A DNA stretch of 64,000 bases from Cypionkella sp. (GCF_030652235.1 NZ_JAUSBA010000031.1:1-64000), one strand, 5' to 3'; counted from the stretch's first letter, positions 16,349 through 23,391 are shown. Notes: generated by a model not told the origin, from the letters alone. Program-made: numbers and translations.

Positions 16349-16508
16349 CGTGGCGACGGTGCCGCCCGATCTGTTGACGCCTTGCCCCGGCTGGCAGGGG
16401 CAAACGCCAGCCAGTGAGGGCCAAGTGATCCGCGCGGCGGCGGCGGAAAAGGCGGGGCGGCTTTGCGCCAATGGCAAGCTGCAAGCGGTGGGCGAGGTGT
16501 TGGGATGA
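16296..16508 (+). CDS. Rz1-like outer-membrane lipoprotein spanin (o-spanin)
   Basis: This 70-residue protein starts inside the Rz-like gene in another frame and extends beyond it. The signal peptide MCRCLIICAALLAGC has a lipobox LAGC with the lipidated Cys at residue 15. A proline-containing segment (VPPDLLTPCPGW) follows, as in Rz1 proteins. This nested start is the classic Rz/Rz1 layout and supports the call despite short length. Confidence 0.78.
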   Translation: MCRCLIICAALLAGCGRNVATVPPDLLTPCPGWQGQTPASEGQVIRAAAAEKAGRLCANGKLQAVGEVLG

Positions 16509-16831
16509 AGCGGCTTGAACGGATGATGTGCGAGGTGATGCGGTGCCATATGGAAACGGGCGCGCGCCCGGTGGTGCCGCTGGCCGGGGTGGCGCTGTGG
16601 CAGATATTCGCCGCGATATCGCCGGGGCGGTTTTGGGGCGAGGCTGGGCCGCAGCCTTTGACCGTGCCGGAAATCAGGGAGCAAGGCGCGATGATGGGCT
16701 TGCCGTTGGAGCTGCGCCACGTCGATCTGATCCGGGCTTTAGATCGGACGTGGCGCGAGCTGGTGACAAAGGGCAAAGGCAAAGCGCCATTGCCAGAGCT
16801 GACGCCAGAGCTATTTGACGCGATGTTTTAG
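16505..16831 (+). CDS. Phage protein of unknown function
   Basis: This 108-residue protein is coupled by ATGA to the Rz1-like gene and is the last gene of the late + strand operon. The N-terminus is rich in Met and Cys (MKRLERMMCEVMRCHMETG), and the C-terminal half is helical (LPLELRHVDLIRALDRTWREL). No recognised domain. It ends tail to tail (4-base overlap) with a minus-strand gene. Confidence 0.55.
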   Translation: MKRLERMMCEVMRCHMETGARPVVPLAGVALWQIFAAISPGRFWGEAGPQPLTVPEIREQGAMMGLPLELRHVDLIRALDRTWRELVTKGKGKAPLPELTPELFDAMF

Positions 16832-17217
16832 CGGCGGCGGGCAGTCAGCTTTTCTAGCAGACCTTCCATGTATTGCTCGGCCTCAACAACGGCTTGATCC
16901 TGCGACCGATATCGCTGGCTAAAAACTGCGTCCTCTTTCTCTCCGGCATCGACGTTCACGACATACTTCCAGCCGCCGTCTTGCTCAAAAACCGTTGCCG
17001 CCATCATATTCCACTCGCAAGTTTCGTTGCCGTTTTCGGAGCTTATCCAGTCGAAATCTCTATCGGGATCAATTGCCATGCGCGGGGGCGATATTGGCGG
17101 CGCGCGTGTGACCCAGTCGTTGCTGCTTTCGCGAGTTTGCGGTGGCGGGTCGCCGGGGCGGGTCGCCCAATAAATGCCGGCGGCGGCTAGAGCTGCAAGA
17201 ATTAAAAAGGTTGTCAT
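16828..17217 (-). CDS. Membrane-anchored protein of unknown function (prophage)
   Basis: This 129-residue protein has an N-terminal membrane helix (FLILAALAAAGIYWATR), a proline-rich spacer, and a soluble domain (WISSENGNETCEWNMMAATVFEQ; YVVNVDAGEKEDAVFSQRYRSQDQAVVEAEQYMEGLL). It is one of only two minus-strand genes in the prophage, next to a repressor-type gene, which is where lysogenic-conversion or superinfection-exclusion genes often lie. I do not recognise the domain, so no function is assigned. Confidence 0.6.
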   Translation of the reverse strand: MTTFLILAALAAAGIYWATRPGDPPPQTRESSNDWVTRAPPISPPRMAIDPDRDFDWISSENGNETCEWNMMAATVFEQDGGWKYVVNVDAGEKEDAVFSQRYRSQDQAVVEAEQYMEGLLEKLTARRR

Positions 17218-17231
17218 GGATCAATGCCCCA

Positions 17232-17561
17232 TCAGTTTTCAGTCACAATCGTTAAAGCGCCATTTGGCTGCGCCTCTACCCTTAGCAGGGAACCTTTGGA
17301 TACAAAGCGCGCGTTTACTTCTTCAATGCGGTGCTGAAGCTCTGCTGTGTTTGGGGCACTGGATACATACTGAAGCAACACCTCTACCGCCTCAACATCG
17401 ACAACAGGTGAGGGGAAGGCGGTTTCTAACGCAATAACGATTTCACCATTTACGGAACGGCCAGATCGGGAGGTTGCCGACTTAATCCGAGCTAACAATG
17501 AAGAGGGGATACGCAAGTGGACTTGTTCAGAAGATCGGGACGCACTGGTTTGATTGATCAT
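17232..17561 (-). CDS. Arc/Mnt-type ribbon-helix-helix regulator, candidate prophage repressor
   Basis: This 109-residue protein has an N-terminal ribbon-helix-helix domain: the DNA-contacting strand VHLRIPSSL followed by ARIKSATSRSGRSVNGEIVIALETAF. The C-terminal part (ELQHRIEEVNARFV) may be an oligomerisation helix. GAGGTG lies before the ATG on the minus strand. It is divergent from a second, smaller RHH gene across a 100-base region with a palindrome and promoter elements. No CI-like repressor is seen elsewhere in the prophage, so this pair is the best candidate for the lysogeny switch. Confidence 0.72.
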   Translation of the reverse strand: MINQTSASRSSEQVHLRIPSSLLARIKSATSRSGRSVNGEIVIALETAFPSPVVDVEAVEVLLQYVSSAPNTAELQHRIEEVNARFVSKGSLLRVEAQPNGALTIVTEN

Positions 17562-17599
17562 TTATCACCTCTTCGTTGCAGGGGTGCGACAAATAGAGC

Positions 17600-17643
17600 T
17601 TGACAGTCAATGCCACCACATTGGTATATACCACAATGGTACA
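17600..17643 (+). promoter_or_regulatory. Divergent promoter/operator between two RHH regulator genes
   Basis: TTGACA (17600-17605) is followed 19 bases later by TATATA (17625-17630). The -10 lies within the perfect palindrome TGGTATATACCA (17622-17633). Two direct repeats CCACATTGGTATA (17616-17628) and CCACAATGGTACA (17631-17643) are 15 bases apart. TTGACAGTCAA (17600-17610) is itself nearly symmetric and offers a TTGAC on each strand. This arrangement suits binding of RHH dimers over the rightward promoter. Confidence 0.62.
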
Positions 17644-17661
17644 TGTACAAAGGAGCTACCA

Positions 17662-17823
17662 ATGACCGCCCGTTGTTCCACGATGTTGCGTTGGCCTGAT
17701 GGCCTAAGACAAGCTGTAGCGAAGGCTGCACTCGACAACAACCGAAGCATGAACGCTGAAATTATCACGCGGCTGGAGGCATCTTTCGCACAGCAAGCCC
17801 AATCCGGGGAGCGCGCGGCATGA
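17662..17823 (+). CDS. Small Arc-type ribbon-helix-helix DNA-binding protein
   Basis: This 53-residue protein has the size of Arc. The strand is ARCSTMLRWPDGL and the helices contain RQAVAKAALDNNRSMNAEIITRLEASF, with the NAEII pattern of Arc/Mnt proteins. AAGGAG precedes the ATG at 17662. It is the first gene of a rightward operon running to the integrase and is divergent from the larger RHH gene. A Cro-like role opposite the repressor is plausible but unproven. Confidence 0.72.
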   Translation: MTARCSTMLRWPDGLRQAVAKAALDNNRSMNAEIITRLEASFAQQAQSGERAA

Positions 17824-18065
17824 GCTGGCAACCGATCAATCTGGCCGTGTGCCCGTGCTGTGGTTTCGACGTGGCGCGGATTGCCCCTGCCTCGGACGGT
17901 TTCCGCGTGATTTGCGATATGGAGCGCGGCGGCTGCGGTGCTGAAGGCGGATCAGCCAAAACTGAACCGGGTGCGGTGGGTTTGTGGAACAATGACTATC
18001 CGTCGCCCGGTGCCGTCGCCCTGACTAACGCCGCCCTTAAGCGCGTGTGGTGCTGGCAGCGATGA
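17820..18065 (+). CDS. Lar-like zinc-ribbon protein
   Basis: This 81-residue protein has AVCPCCGFDVARI and VICDMERGGCGAEGG, two cysteine pairs spaced as in the Lar family of phage/prophage zinc-finger proteins (some members protect DNA from type I restriction), followed by the typical AVGLWNN. Overlap ATGA with the RHH gene. The restriction-alleviation role is known for few members and is only a guess here. Confidence 0.6.
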   Translation: MSWQPINLAVCPCCGFDVARIAPASDGFRVICDMERGGCGAEGGSAKTEPGAVGLWNNDYPSPGAVALTNAALKRVWCWQR

Positions 18066-18283
18066 GTATGGAAATCACCCACGGGCATTTGTTGGCCTGC
18101 CCCTGTGGCGCGGGCAAGCCGGATCAAGGCTGGTTTGGCTACGGCGCGGGCCGCGAAACCCATCACGTTCAATGCGTCTGCGGCGAGGGCGTGATTGACG
18201 GCACCGAAGGCGGCGTGGCGGTGAAGTGGAACGCCTTGGCGCGCGCTAGATCGGCAGTTGATTTGGCGAGGGCCGTAGCATGA
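18062..18283 (+). CDS. Second Lar-like zinc-ribbon protein
   Basis: This 73-residue protein has LLACPCGAGKPDQGWFGYGAGRETHHVQCVCGEG, a pair of Cys clusters as in the preceding gene, and ends AVKWNALARA, similar to the AIEAWN ending of Lar-like proteins. It begins with ATGA inside the previous stop. The two genes look like diverged tandem copies. Function not proven. Confidence 0.55.
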   Translation: MSMEITHGHLLACPCGAGKPDQGWFGYGAGRETHHVQCVCGEGVIDGTEGGVAVKWNALARARSAVDLARAVA

Positions 18284-18612
18284 GCAAGAAAACCCCGATG
18301 AAGGAAACCGATGCGGATCGGGCCGTAACCAAGGCGGCGCTGGAAAACAGCGGTGAAATTCTGTTGCAGCACGTTGAAGGGATGGAGGAAATCATCGCCC
18401 GGATTGACGATCTGAAAGAACAGCTTGGCACCAAATACGCTGGGGCCAAGTCGGACGGATACGACAAGAAAGCCATAAAGCAACTGATCAAACGGCGCAG
18501 CATGACGCCCGAACAGATCAAGGCACAGGGCGAATTGGCGCTGGTGGTGACGGTATACGAGGCGGCGCTTGCGTCGCTGGAATTGGTGGAGTTGTTTGGT
18601 GCGCAAGGCTGA
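18280..18612 (+). CDS. GapR-like (DUF2312) nucleoid-associated protein
   Basis: This 110-residue protein carries the DUF2312/GapR pattern: a coiled-coil helix with IIARIDDLKEQLGTKYAGAKSDGYDKKAIKQLIKRRSMTP. In Caulobacter GapR is an alphaproteobacterial DNA-binding protein that favours overtwisted DNA and affects replication. This copy has an extra N-terminal stretch and a C-terminal helix (VVTVYEAALASLELVEL). A phage version could act in phage or host DNA replication. ATGA overlap with the gene before. Confidence 0.72.
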   Translation: MSKKTPMKETDADRAVTKAALENSGEILLQHVEGMEEIIARIDDLKEQLGTKYAGAKSDGYDKKAIKQLIKRRSMTPEQIKAQGELALVVTVYEAALASLELVELFGAQG

Positions 18613-18799
18613 ACCGATCTTTGCCAGTGAGGCCAGCGCCGCCAAGCTGCTGGACATGAAGCCCGCCGAATTGCGCGCGCAGGTGGAGGCGGGCAACCTT
18701 CCGCCACCCAAGCAGATCGGACCCTTTGAGCGCTTTGACGTGGACGAGCTGCGCCGCGTGATCCGGGGCGAAGCAATGGGCGGGGCAATGCAATGGTGA
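18599..18799 (+). CDS. Excisionase-like winged-helix DNA-binding protein
   Basis: This 66-residue protein has ASEASAAKLLDMKPAELRAQVEAGNLPPPKQIGPFERFDVDELRRVI, the HTH-plus-wing layout of AlpA/Xis-type proteins. It starts with GTG at 18599 inside the end of the GapR-like gene and overlaps the integrase start by 7 bases. Small DNA-binding proteins directly before an integrase usually direct excision. Confidence 0.68.
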   Translation: MRKAEPIFASEASAAKLLDMKPAELRAQVEAGNLPPPKQIGPFERFDVDELRRVIRGEAMGGAMQW

Positions 18800-19821
18800 T
18801 CGCCGTCAAGAAAAAATGGCTTTGGACGGGTGACAAAGGCAAGACGTGGTATTTCCGGCGCGAGGGCCGCTATGCCCGGATCAAGGCACCTTTCGGCACC
18901 AAGGAATTCGATCTGGAATATTGGGCGATCCGGGGCGGCAAAGCGCCGGGAAGCCGTCGCACTTGGGCAAGGCTGGCCGAAAGCTACAAAGCTTCGGATA
19001 GGTGGACAAATCTTAGCCTTGTGTCACGCAATGAATATCAGCGCGTGATTGATTATGTGCTGGCCAAGAACGCACAAACCGAAGTGCCAAAACTCAAGCG
19101 CCAAGACGTGCTGGCAGCAATGGAGCTGAACCGCCATAGGGTGCGCTTCGCCAATTACATCCCGCAAGTTATGTCTGTTATGTGCGAACACGCGATAGAT
19201 TTGGGCTGGCTTGATGCTAACCCGGCCAAGGGCGCGCGGCGGATCAAGACGCCCGCCCACAAGCGCCGGGTGCATCAGCCATGGACGGATGCAGCGGTAG
19301 AAATATGGCGGGAACGTGCCAAGCCCCTGCCCTTGCTGATCTTTGAAATCGGCGTGGGATCGGTGCAACGCCCCGGCGATTGGTCGCGGTTCAAGTGGCG
19401 GGACTATGACGGCGATTGCCTGCGGGTGGTGCAGGGCAAGACAGGCAAGGCGCTGGTGCTGCCCTGCACTGCGGCACTGAAGGCAGCACTTGACGCGGTG
19501 AAGCCTGACCCCTGCGACCCGGAAAGGTCGATCCTACGCAACACCTATGATCAACCTATGACCTATCACGCAATGGGCGCGATCATGCTGGCAGAGCGGC
19601 GCAGGCTTGGTCTTGAGGCGTTTGACCTGCACGGCTTGCGCTATCGCGGGGTTATGGAGCTGGCATGGTCTGGATGCACAGATGATGAAATCGCCAGCTA
19701 TAGCGGCCACGCCAGTAAGGACATGATCCGGCTGTATGCGGGCCAAGCGCGGCAAGTCACGCAAGCCCGATCCGCCCGCGATAAACGGGGTGGAACGGAT
19801 ACAGCACAAAACGTGAAGTGA
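18793..19821 (+). CDS. int: Prophage tyrosine recombinase (integrase)
   Basis: This 342-residue integrase has an N-terminal arm/core-binding part (residues 1-160) and a catalytic domain with Arg193 (VQRPGDW), His280 and Arg283 (HGLR), His306 (SGHAS) and the nucleophile Tyr315 (RLYAGQ). It recombines phage DNA with the tRNA-Cys gene; the attachment site starts 57 bases after its stop. All catalytic residues are present, so it should be active. Confidence 0.94.
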   Translation: MVIAVKKKWLWTGDKGKTWYFRREGRYARIKAPFGTKEFDLEYWAIRGGKAPGSRRTWARLAESYKASDRWTNLSLVSRNEYQRVIDYVLAKNAQTEVPKLKRQDVLAAMELNRHRVRFANYIPQVMSVMCEHAIDLGWLDANPAKGARRIKTPAHKRRVHQPWTDAAVEIWRERAKPLPLLIFEIGVGSVQRPGDWSRFKWRDYDGDCLRVVQGKTGKALVLPCTAALKAALDAVKPDPCDPERSILRNTYDQPMTYHAMGAIMLAERRRLGLEAFDLHGLRYRGVMELAWSGCTDDEIASYSGHASKDMIRLYAGQARQVTQARSARDKRGGTDTAQNVK

Positions 19822-19839
19822 TAAAAAGACTGATAGGCA

Positions 19840-19868
19840 TTGACGGCAGGAAAGGAAAAACTTAATGG
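19840..19868 (+). promoter_or_regulatory. Candidate phage-supplied promoter for tRNA-Cys
   Basis: TTGACG (19840-19845), a 17-base spacer and TAATGG (19863-19868) lie 12 bases before the tRNA start. This DNA lies outside the 40-bp repeat on the phage side, so if functional the prophage brings the promoter for the restored tRNA gene. The -35 is good and the -10 weak. Confidence 0.45.
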
Positions 19869-19877
19869 AAGCAACAG

Positions 19878-19917
19878 TGAGGCGGGTGGGCAGGCAGGCT
19901 ATGCGCTGGATTGCAAA
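19878..19917 (+). repeat. attR: attR: right prophage attachment site within tRNA-Cys
   Basis: This is the second copy of the 40-base repeat found at 393-432. Here it runs on into the 3' half of tRNA-Cys. The repeat holds the tRNA 5' half down to the last base of the anticodon loop, so the complete tRNA has its 5' half within the repeat and its 3' half from the host. Confidence 0.88.
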
Positions 19918-19954
19918 TCCATGTAGATCGGTTCGATTCCGATACCCGCCTCCA
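19881..19954 (+). tRNA. tRNA-Cys (anticodon GCA)
   Basis: The 74-base gene has acceptor strands GGCGGGT and ACCCGCC, anticodon loop TTGCAAA with GCA at 19913-19915, T-arm ATCGG-TTCGATT-CCGAT and an encoded CCA. Position 8 is G in place of the usual U and the outermost anticodon-stem pair is a C-U mismatch. It is the integration target of both the prophage (anticodon loop) and the island (3' end). The T-run that probably ended its native transcript is now at 27531-27538. Confidence 0.92.
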
Positions 19955-19956
19955 GG
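19940..19956 (+). repeat. Left boundary repeat of the genomic island (tRNA-Cys 3' end)
   Basis: These 17 bases, CGATACCCGCCTCCAGG, cover the end of the T-arm, the acceptor strand, the CCA and two more bases. They are identical to 27514-27530 and mark the crossover site of the island. Confidence 0.82.
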
Positions 19957-20302
19957 AAAATTTATAAATATTTGATTTATATAGATTTAATTTTGCATCA
20001 GCTGTCTGACCCGCCTATCTACCAGCCATAAATTGTGCGACTAGTCGTGACCCAATGCGGCCGATTGCAACACGGTGTCCGCTGATTGCATCAGACCCCC
20101 GGAAGGAAGGGGGCTCACGTCCGAGGGGGCTATCCCGGTGACCTCCACCACAGGCTCTTTTGATGGCGTGGATGCCCCCTCCTGACGGCATCGCAATATG
20201 CCAATGTAATGATTGTTTGTCAGAAGGCTGACGTGTCATCGCGGGTCGGCAAACAGAATGCAGTAACCGCGACGGCCCACAAGATCAGATGCGCCCAAAC
20301 CC
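19957..20302. other. AT-rich island end, no gene seen
   Basis: The first 50 bases after the tRNA are strongly AT-rich (TTTATAAATATTTGATTTATATAG read in parts), unlike the surrounding DNA, as is common at integrase arm sites. The rest holds a short hairpin (CCCCCGGAAGGAAGGGGG, 20096-20113) but no convincing gene. It lies downstream of the minus-strand sugar-modification genes. Confidence 0.5.
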
Positions 20303-21268
20303 TCAACTTCTCAGATTGGCCATTGCAAGTTCAGGATTGTGATAGTCAGGAAGCCACGCAAAACGGCCTGACTGCGCCCGAACTTCGGTCAACGCCTTCG
20401 GATCAAGATCTATGCTGATAATATGTGCTGAACGGAAGGCATTCGTGAACCGTTGTTTGAATCGAAAGACGCCCTCCCCGTTCGGGCCTGCTGGGGCGCC
20501 TCCAAACCACATCTCACCTGCTCCCAGAATACCCAACGCAGCGTCGAAGAGCAGGTAGCTGCCGAACTGATCAATGGCTTCCGGGGCAACTAGGAAACTA
20601 TGCGCGTGCCAGCTTGCGCTTCCGGATGACGATACGAAAAGGAAAATACCGGCAATCTCGCCACTTGTTCGCCAACGCAGTGTAACAGCGGCAGTTTCAA
20701 ATTCATTCGGAAGTTGCGCCGCGATAAGGCATTTGAAATGCGCTGCATCTGGCGAGGACTGATCCGGTATTCCGCGAAGAGCCTTCAGCCGCTTCTGCCA
20801 GTCCGCCATGATCATATGGCACGTCCCAAGAGCTTCACGTGCGACTGTGAATATCTCGTTGGCCTGAGCGAGGCGATTGCGAGTGCGCGATGAATAGGTT
20901 TCACAGGCGGCGCGTCTATCTGGAAGATGCGCCAGATGCGGCTTGAGCGGTTTGCATGTCATAGCAAAGCGATCATCGATGCTTTTTAGCGATGAGGCCA
21001 AGACTTCGGCCCCAATGTCCGGACGAATGACCGCAGTATAGCTCAATGGCGTTGGACACAGTTTTTGCAAACGCAGCAATCCCTCCAGACCAGGAAGGGA
21101 CTGATAGGGCCAACTGCCTCGCAGATCGCAATGGCCGTCTCCAAACGGACGGCAAACAGCCGCAATGCCGAGATCACGCAAAGGGTGTCCCAGCCAAGAA
21201 AGCGTAGCCCCGTAGGCATCCGCATCAAAGGCAAGGGCTGACCCGCCGCCTTGATATCTTTTGCTCAT
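20303..21268 (-). CDS. FemAB/GNAT-like acyltransferase-type protein
   Basis: At 321 residues its C-terminal half shows features of FemAB-like/Acetyltransf_6 proteins: LRWRTSGEIAGIFLFVSS for the GNAT core strands, HSFLVAPEAIDQFGSYLLFDAAL, and a final WFGGAPAGPNGEGVFRFKQRF that matches the G-G...G...FK..F end typical of these proteins. The likely role is transfer of an acyl or aminoacyl group to a sugar. It is the last gene of a three-gene minus-strand operon and overlaps the preceding gene by 4 bases. The exact substrate is unknown. Confidence 0.6.
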   Translation of the reverse strand: MSKRYQGGGSALAFDADAYGATLSWLGHPLRDLGIAAVCRPFGDGHCDLRGSWPYQSLPGLEGLLRLQKLCPTPLSYTAVIRPDIGAEVLASSLKSIDDRFAMTCKPLKPHLAHLPDRRAACETYSSRTRNRLAQANEIFTVAREALGTCHMIMADWQKRLKALRGIPDQSSPDAAHFKCLIAAQLPNEFETAAVTLRWRTSGEIAGIFLFVSSSGSASWHAHSFLVAPEAIDQFGSYLLFDAALGILGAGEMWFGGAPAGPNGEGVFRFKQRFTNAFRSAHIISIDLDPKALTEVRAQSGRFAWLPDYHNPELAMANLRS

Positions 21269-23319
21269 GTCCGTTCGCCCCCTGAACGCAGCCCTGCCTC
21301 AAGCGCCCACATCACTGTCCTTTGCACGGGGCCATCGAAGTGATCGGCTGCGACGTCGACCTCCATCAGTCGCAGATCCAGGATATTTGCTAAAGTCCGT
21401 GTCACATGATTTGGGCTTGCAATAGGCGTCGCGAACATCAACGCCGCCGAAGAAGGCCGCATCCAAACGAGATGTGCAAACTCTGCGCCGCGAGCACCTA
21501 CGACAGCCTTTGCCCTGTGGATGGCCGCAATTTGCTCAGCGAAGGGAATTGCCCCGAGATCAATCTCACAGGCACGAATGCCCGCATCTATCAGGGCTTG
21601 TGTGATCTCAGGGGCATTGCACAACTGACGGCTACCCGCGCCATAGCCGGGATGCCTTGCGCCGCCGCCTTGCGTATAGAAGGCATGTTCAGGTGAACGC
21701 CTGAAGACGAGGACATCCGCTTCCAACCACGGAGCGCTTGTTCCCAGGTCGGCAACGGACACAAGTGCCTCTTGGATCAGGCGGGATCTGATTTTGCGTG
21801 TCGCCGAAAGAAATGCGATTCCAAGTGCCTCAGGCGGTCGGGATCCATCCGGTCGCAATAGAAATCGGTCCCAACGCGGCACCAGGACTTTGTCCAGACT
21901 GGTCGCGGCGTCGGCAAACTCTAACCCGAGCAGGGCGCATGCCTGCGACAACGCGGCGTTCATCAGGGGGCCACAATCTTCAAAGCAAACGCGGGGTGGG
22001 GCATCCACAGAAAGCGCGATGTCCAGTGCTGGCAGCAAATATCCCAGCATGAAGTGAAAAAAATGATCCTTGTGACCGAACTCGCGCGAGTCAAGGAAAT
22101 CAAAATGAAGCCCTGCCGATGTGGCAACCTTGGAGCCAGGAACTCTTTCAGCCAGGGCAACAGTGCCGCGCGGCATTTCTTGCCCTTTATAACTTCTAAA
22201 CTCGAACCGGCCATGGTTGAGGTAATGGTAGATAGGGTCCATTCCCGCTTCGGCGACGTCTGGGTTGCGCAGCAGATATTCTTCGGCATCGAAATCTGCC
22301 GGAAGTTCAGGCGATTTTTGTTGTGGAGTTGCGGCGGCACCTGCCGAAGATTTTGCGAGTAAGTTCCCGAACAATTCAAATAATTGCGAAAGGTCGTCCG
22401 CATCGAACATACCGGCTTCATTGTGGAAGTCGGCGGGCCTAGGTAAAACCCTAAGCTTCTCACTCTCGGGAAGCAGCCGGTTGAACACGCAAAGCTCGGA
22501 ACTGAAGTTATCCAGCAAGCTCTGGTCAATGTCCGTGAACACAGGATCCTTACGAAGATCAACGGACGTTCTGAACTGGTTCAGTAGTGTTGCTGACAGT
22601 CTTGACAAACTGGCAGACTGCGACGATAGGGCAATTATCTTTGCCTGCCGATACGAGATCGACGGATTAAACAGCCTGTTCTCGCCGCGGTAGAGATCGA
22701 CGCCAGCCGTCTCAACACCGATTTCGCGCAAAAGCGCATCAAACAGTCCTGCCTTGTGGTGATCGTAATTGACGAGGCGCAGATCCAAGTCGCCGTCCGC
22801 AAGCATGGCAACGTTATGCAGTGCGGTATCTTTCCTTTTCAAGGATAGGGACTTAACAAACGCGTCGAGGTCTACTGATGTTGAACTTGTCTTTATAGCC
22901 TGCTTCCAGCCTGAAACAGTTTGATCATAGATATCGCGGACAAATGCGATGATCGTGACGGAATGGTGAATGTCGAGATCTTTTAACCATTCGACAGTCT
23001 CGCTTGACATCCATTGGCTTAAAAACTCCCCTGACAGAAGCACAGTCTGGCAGGCGCTGGCGTTGATCGCCGCGTCAACCGTCCGCGCCAGATAGGCCCG
23101 TACCAGCTCTTGGTGATTGTGAATGACACGGTCGGCGGCTGCCATATTCAACATCACATGCAGCAGGTTGCCGGTGCAGTTTGCGACCTGCGCATTTTCT
23201 GGATTGGGATAAAAAATGCCAATGCGCTCGAGTGCTTCCGCATTTTTGGAGAGCAGTGCCTGCAGGGCTGAACTACCGGTTTTTGGCAGCCCTACGTGAA
23301 GAAAGATGCGTTTTCTCAT
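21265..23319 (-). CDS. Sulfotransferase-glycosyltransferase family 61 fusion
   Basis: This 684-residue protein has three parts. Residues 1-290 resemble a sulfotransferase with the PAPS-binding loop HVGLPKTGSSALQ at residues 8-20. Residues 343-380 (FDAEEYLLRNPDVAEAGMD, then HYLNHGRFEFRSYKG) form the DV-A-G...HY..HG..E.R motif often found in polysaccharide enzymes. Residues 400-684 resemble a GT61/DUF563 glycosyltransferase with VGARGAEFAHLVWM. It would sulfate and extend a surface glycan. It lies between the other two island genes. Confidence 0.75.
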   Translation of the reverse strand: MRKRIFLHVGLPKTGSSALQALLSKNAEALERIGIFYPNPENAQVANCTGNLLHVMLNMAAADRVIHNHQELVRAYLARTVDAAINASACQTVLLSGEFLSQWMSSETVEWLKDLDIHHSVTIIAFVRDIYDQTVSGWKQAIKTSSTSVDLDAFVKSLSLKRKDTALHNVAMLADGDLDLRLVNYDHHKAGLFDALLREIGVETAGVDLYRGENRLFNPSISYRQAKIIALSSQSASLSRLSATLLNQFRTSVDLRKDPVFTDIDQSLLDNFSSELCVFNRLLPESEKLRVLPRPADFHNEAGMFDADDLSQLFELFGNLLAKSSAGAAATPQQKSPELPADFDAEEYLLRNPDVAEAGMDPIYHYLNHGRFEFRSYKGQEMPRGTVALAERVPGSKVATSAGLHFDFLDSREFGHKDHFFHFMLGYLLPALDIALSVDAPPRVCFEDCGPLMNAALSQACALLGLEFADAATSLDKVLVPRWDRFLLRPDGSRPPEALGIAFLSATRKIRSRLIQEALVSVADLGTSAPWLEADVLVFRRSPEHAFYTQGGGARHPGYGAGSRQLCNAPEITQALIDAGIRACEIDLGAIPFAEQIAAIHRAKAVVGARGAEFAHLVWMRPSSAALMFATPIASPNHVTRTLANILDLRLMEVDVAADHFDGPVQRTVMWALEAGLRSGGERT

Positions 23320-23391
23320 TTTGGCTCTCGATCAATTCCCTGCTTCATTGGCCGACTTGTCCTGCAAAGGCGATGCGTTGTGACGGCCAGC

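Larger units (their letters stand above)
393..19917 (+). mobile_element. Compact tailed-phage prophage of about 19.5 kb integrated in tRNA-Cys
   Basis: The element lies between the 40-bp repeats and is 19,485 bases long counting one repeat. It carries genes for replication initiation, HK97-type head, tail, packaging, lysis, regulation, excision and integration, so all main modules of a temperate phage with a long non-contractile tail are present in under 20 kb. Genes run left to right with many 1-11 base overlaps, except two minus-strand genes at 16828-17561. No gene is visibly broken. The integrase gene abuts the right attachment site, the usual arrangement for tRNA-targeting phages. Confidence 0.92.

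Noticed and set aside
17232-17823. Toxin-antitoxin pair
   Set aside because: Both products look like ribbon-helix-helix DNA-binding proteins and are divergent; no toxin fold is seen.
393-19917. Gene transfer agent cluster instead of a prophage
   Set aside because: It has flanking att repeats, integrase, excisionase-like and replication-like genes and an order unlike the known Rhodobacter agent.
20015-20239. Short minus-strand frame after tRNA-Cys
   Set aside because: No ribosome site and no protein-like pattern; the region looks non-coding.
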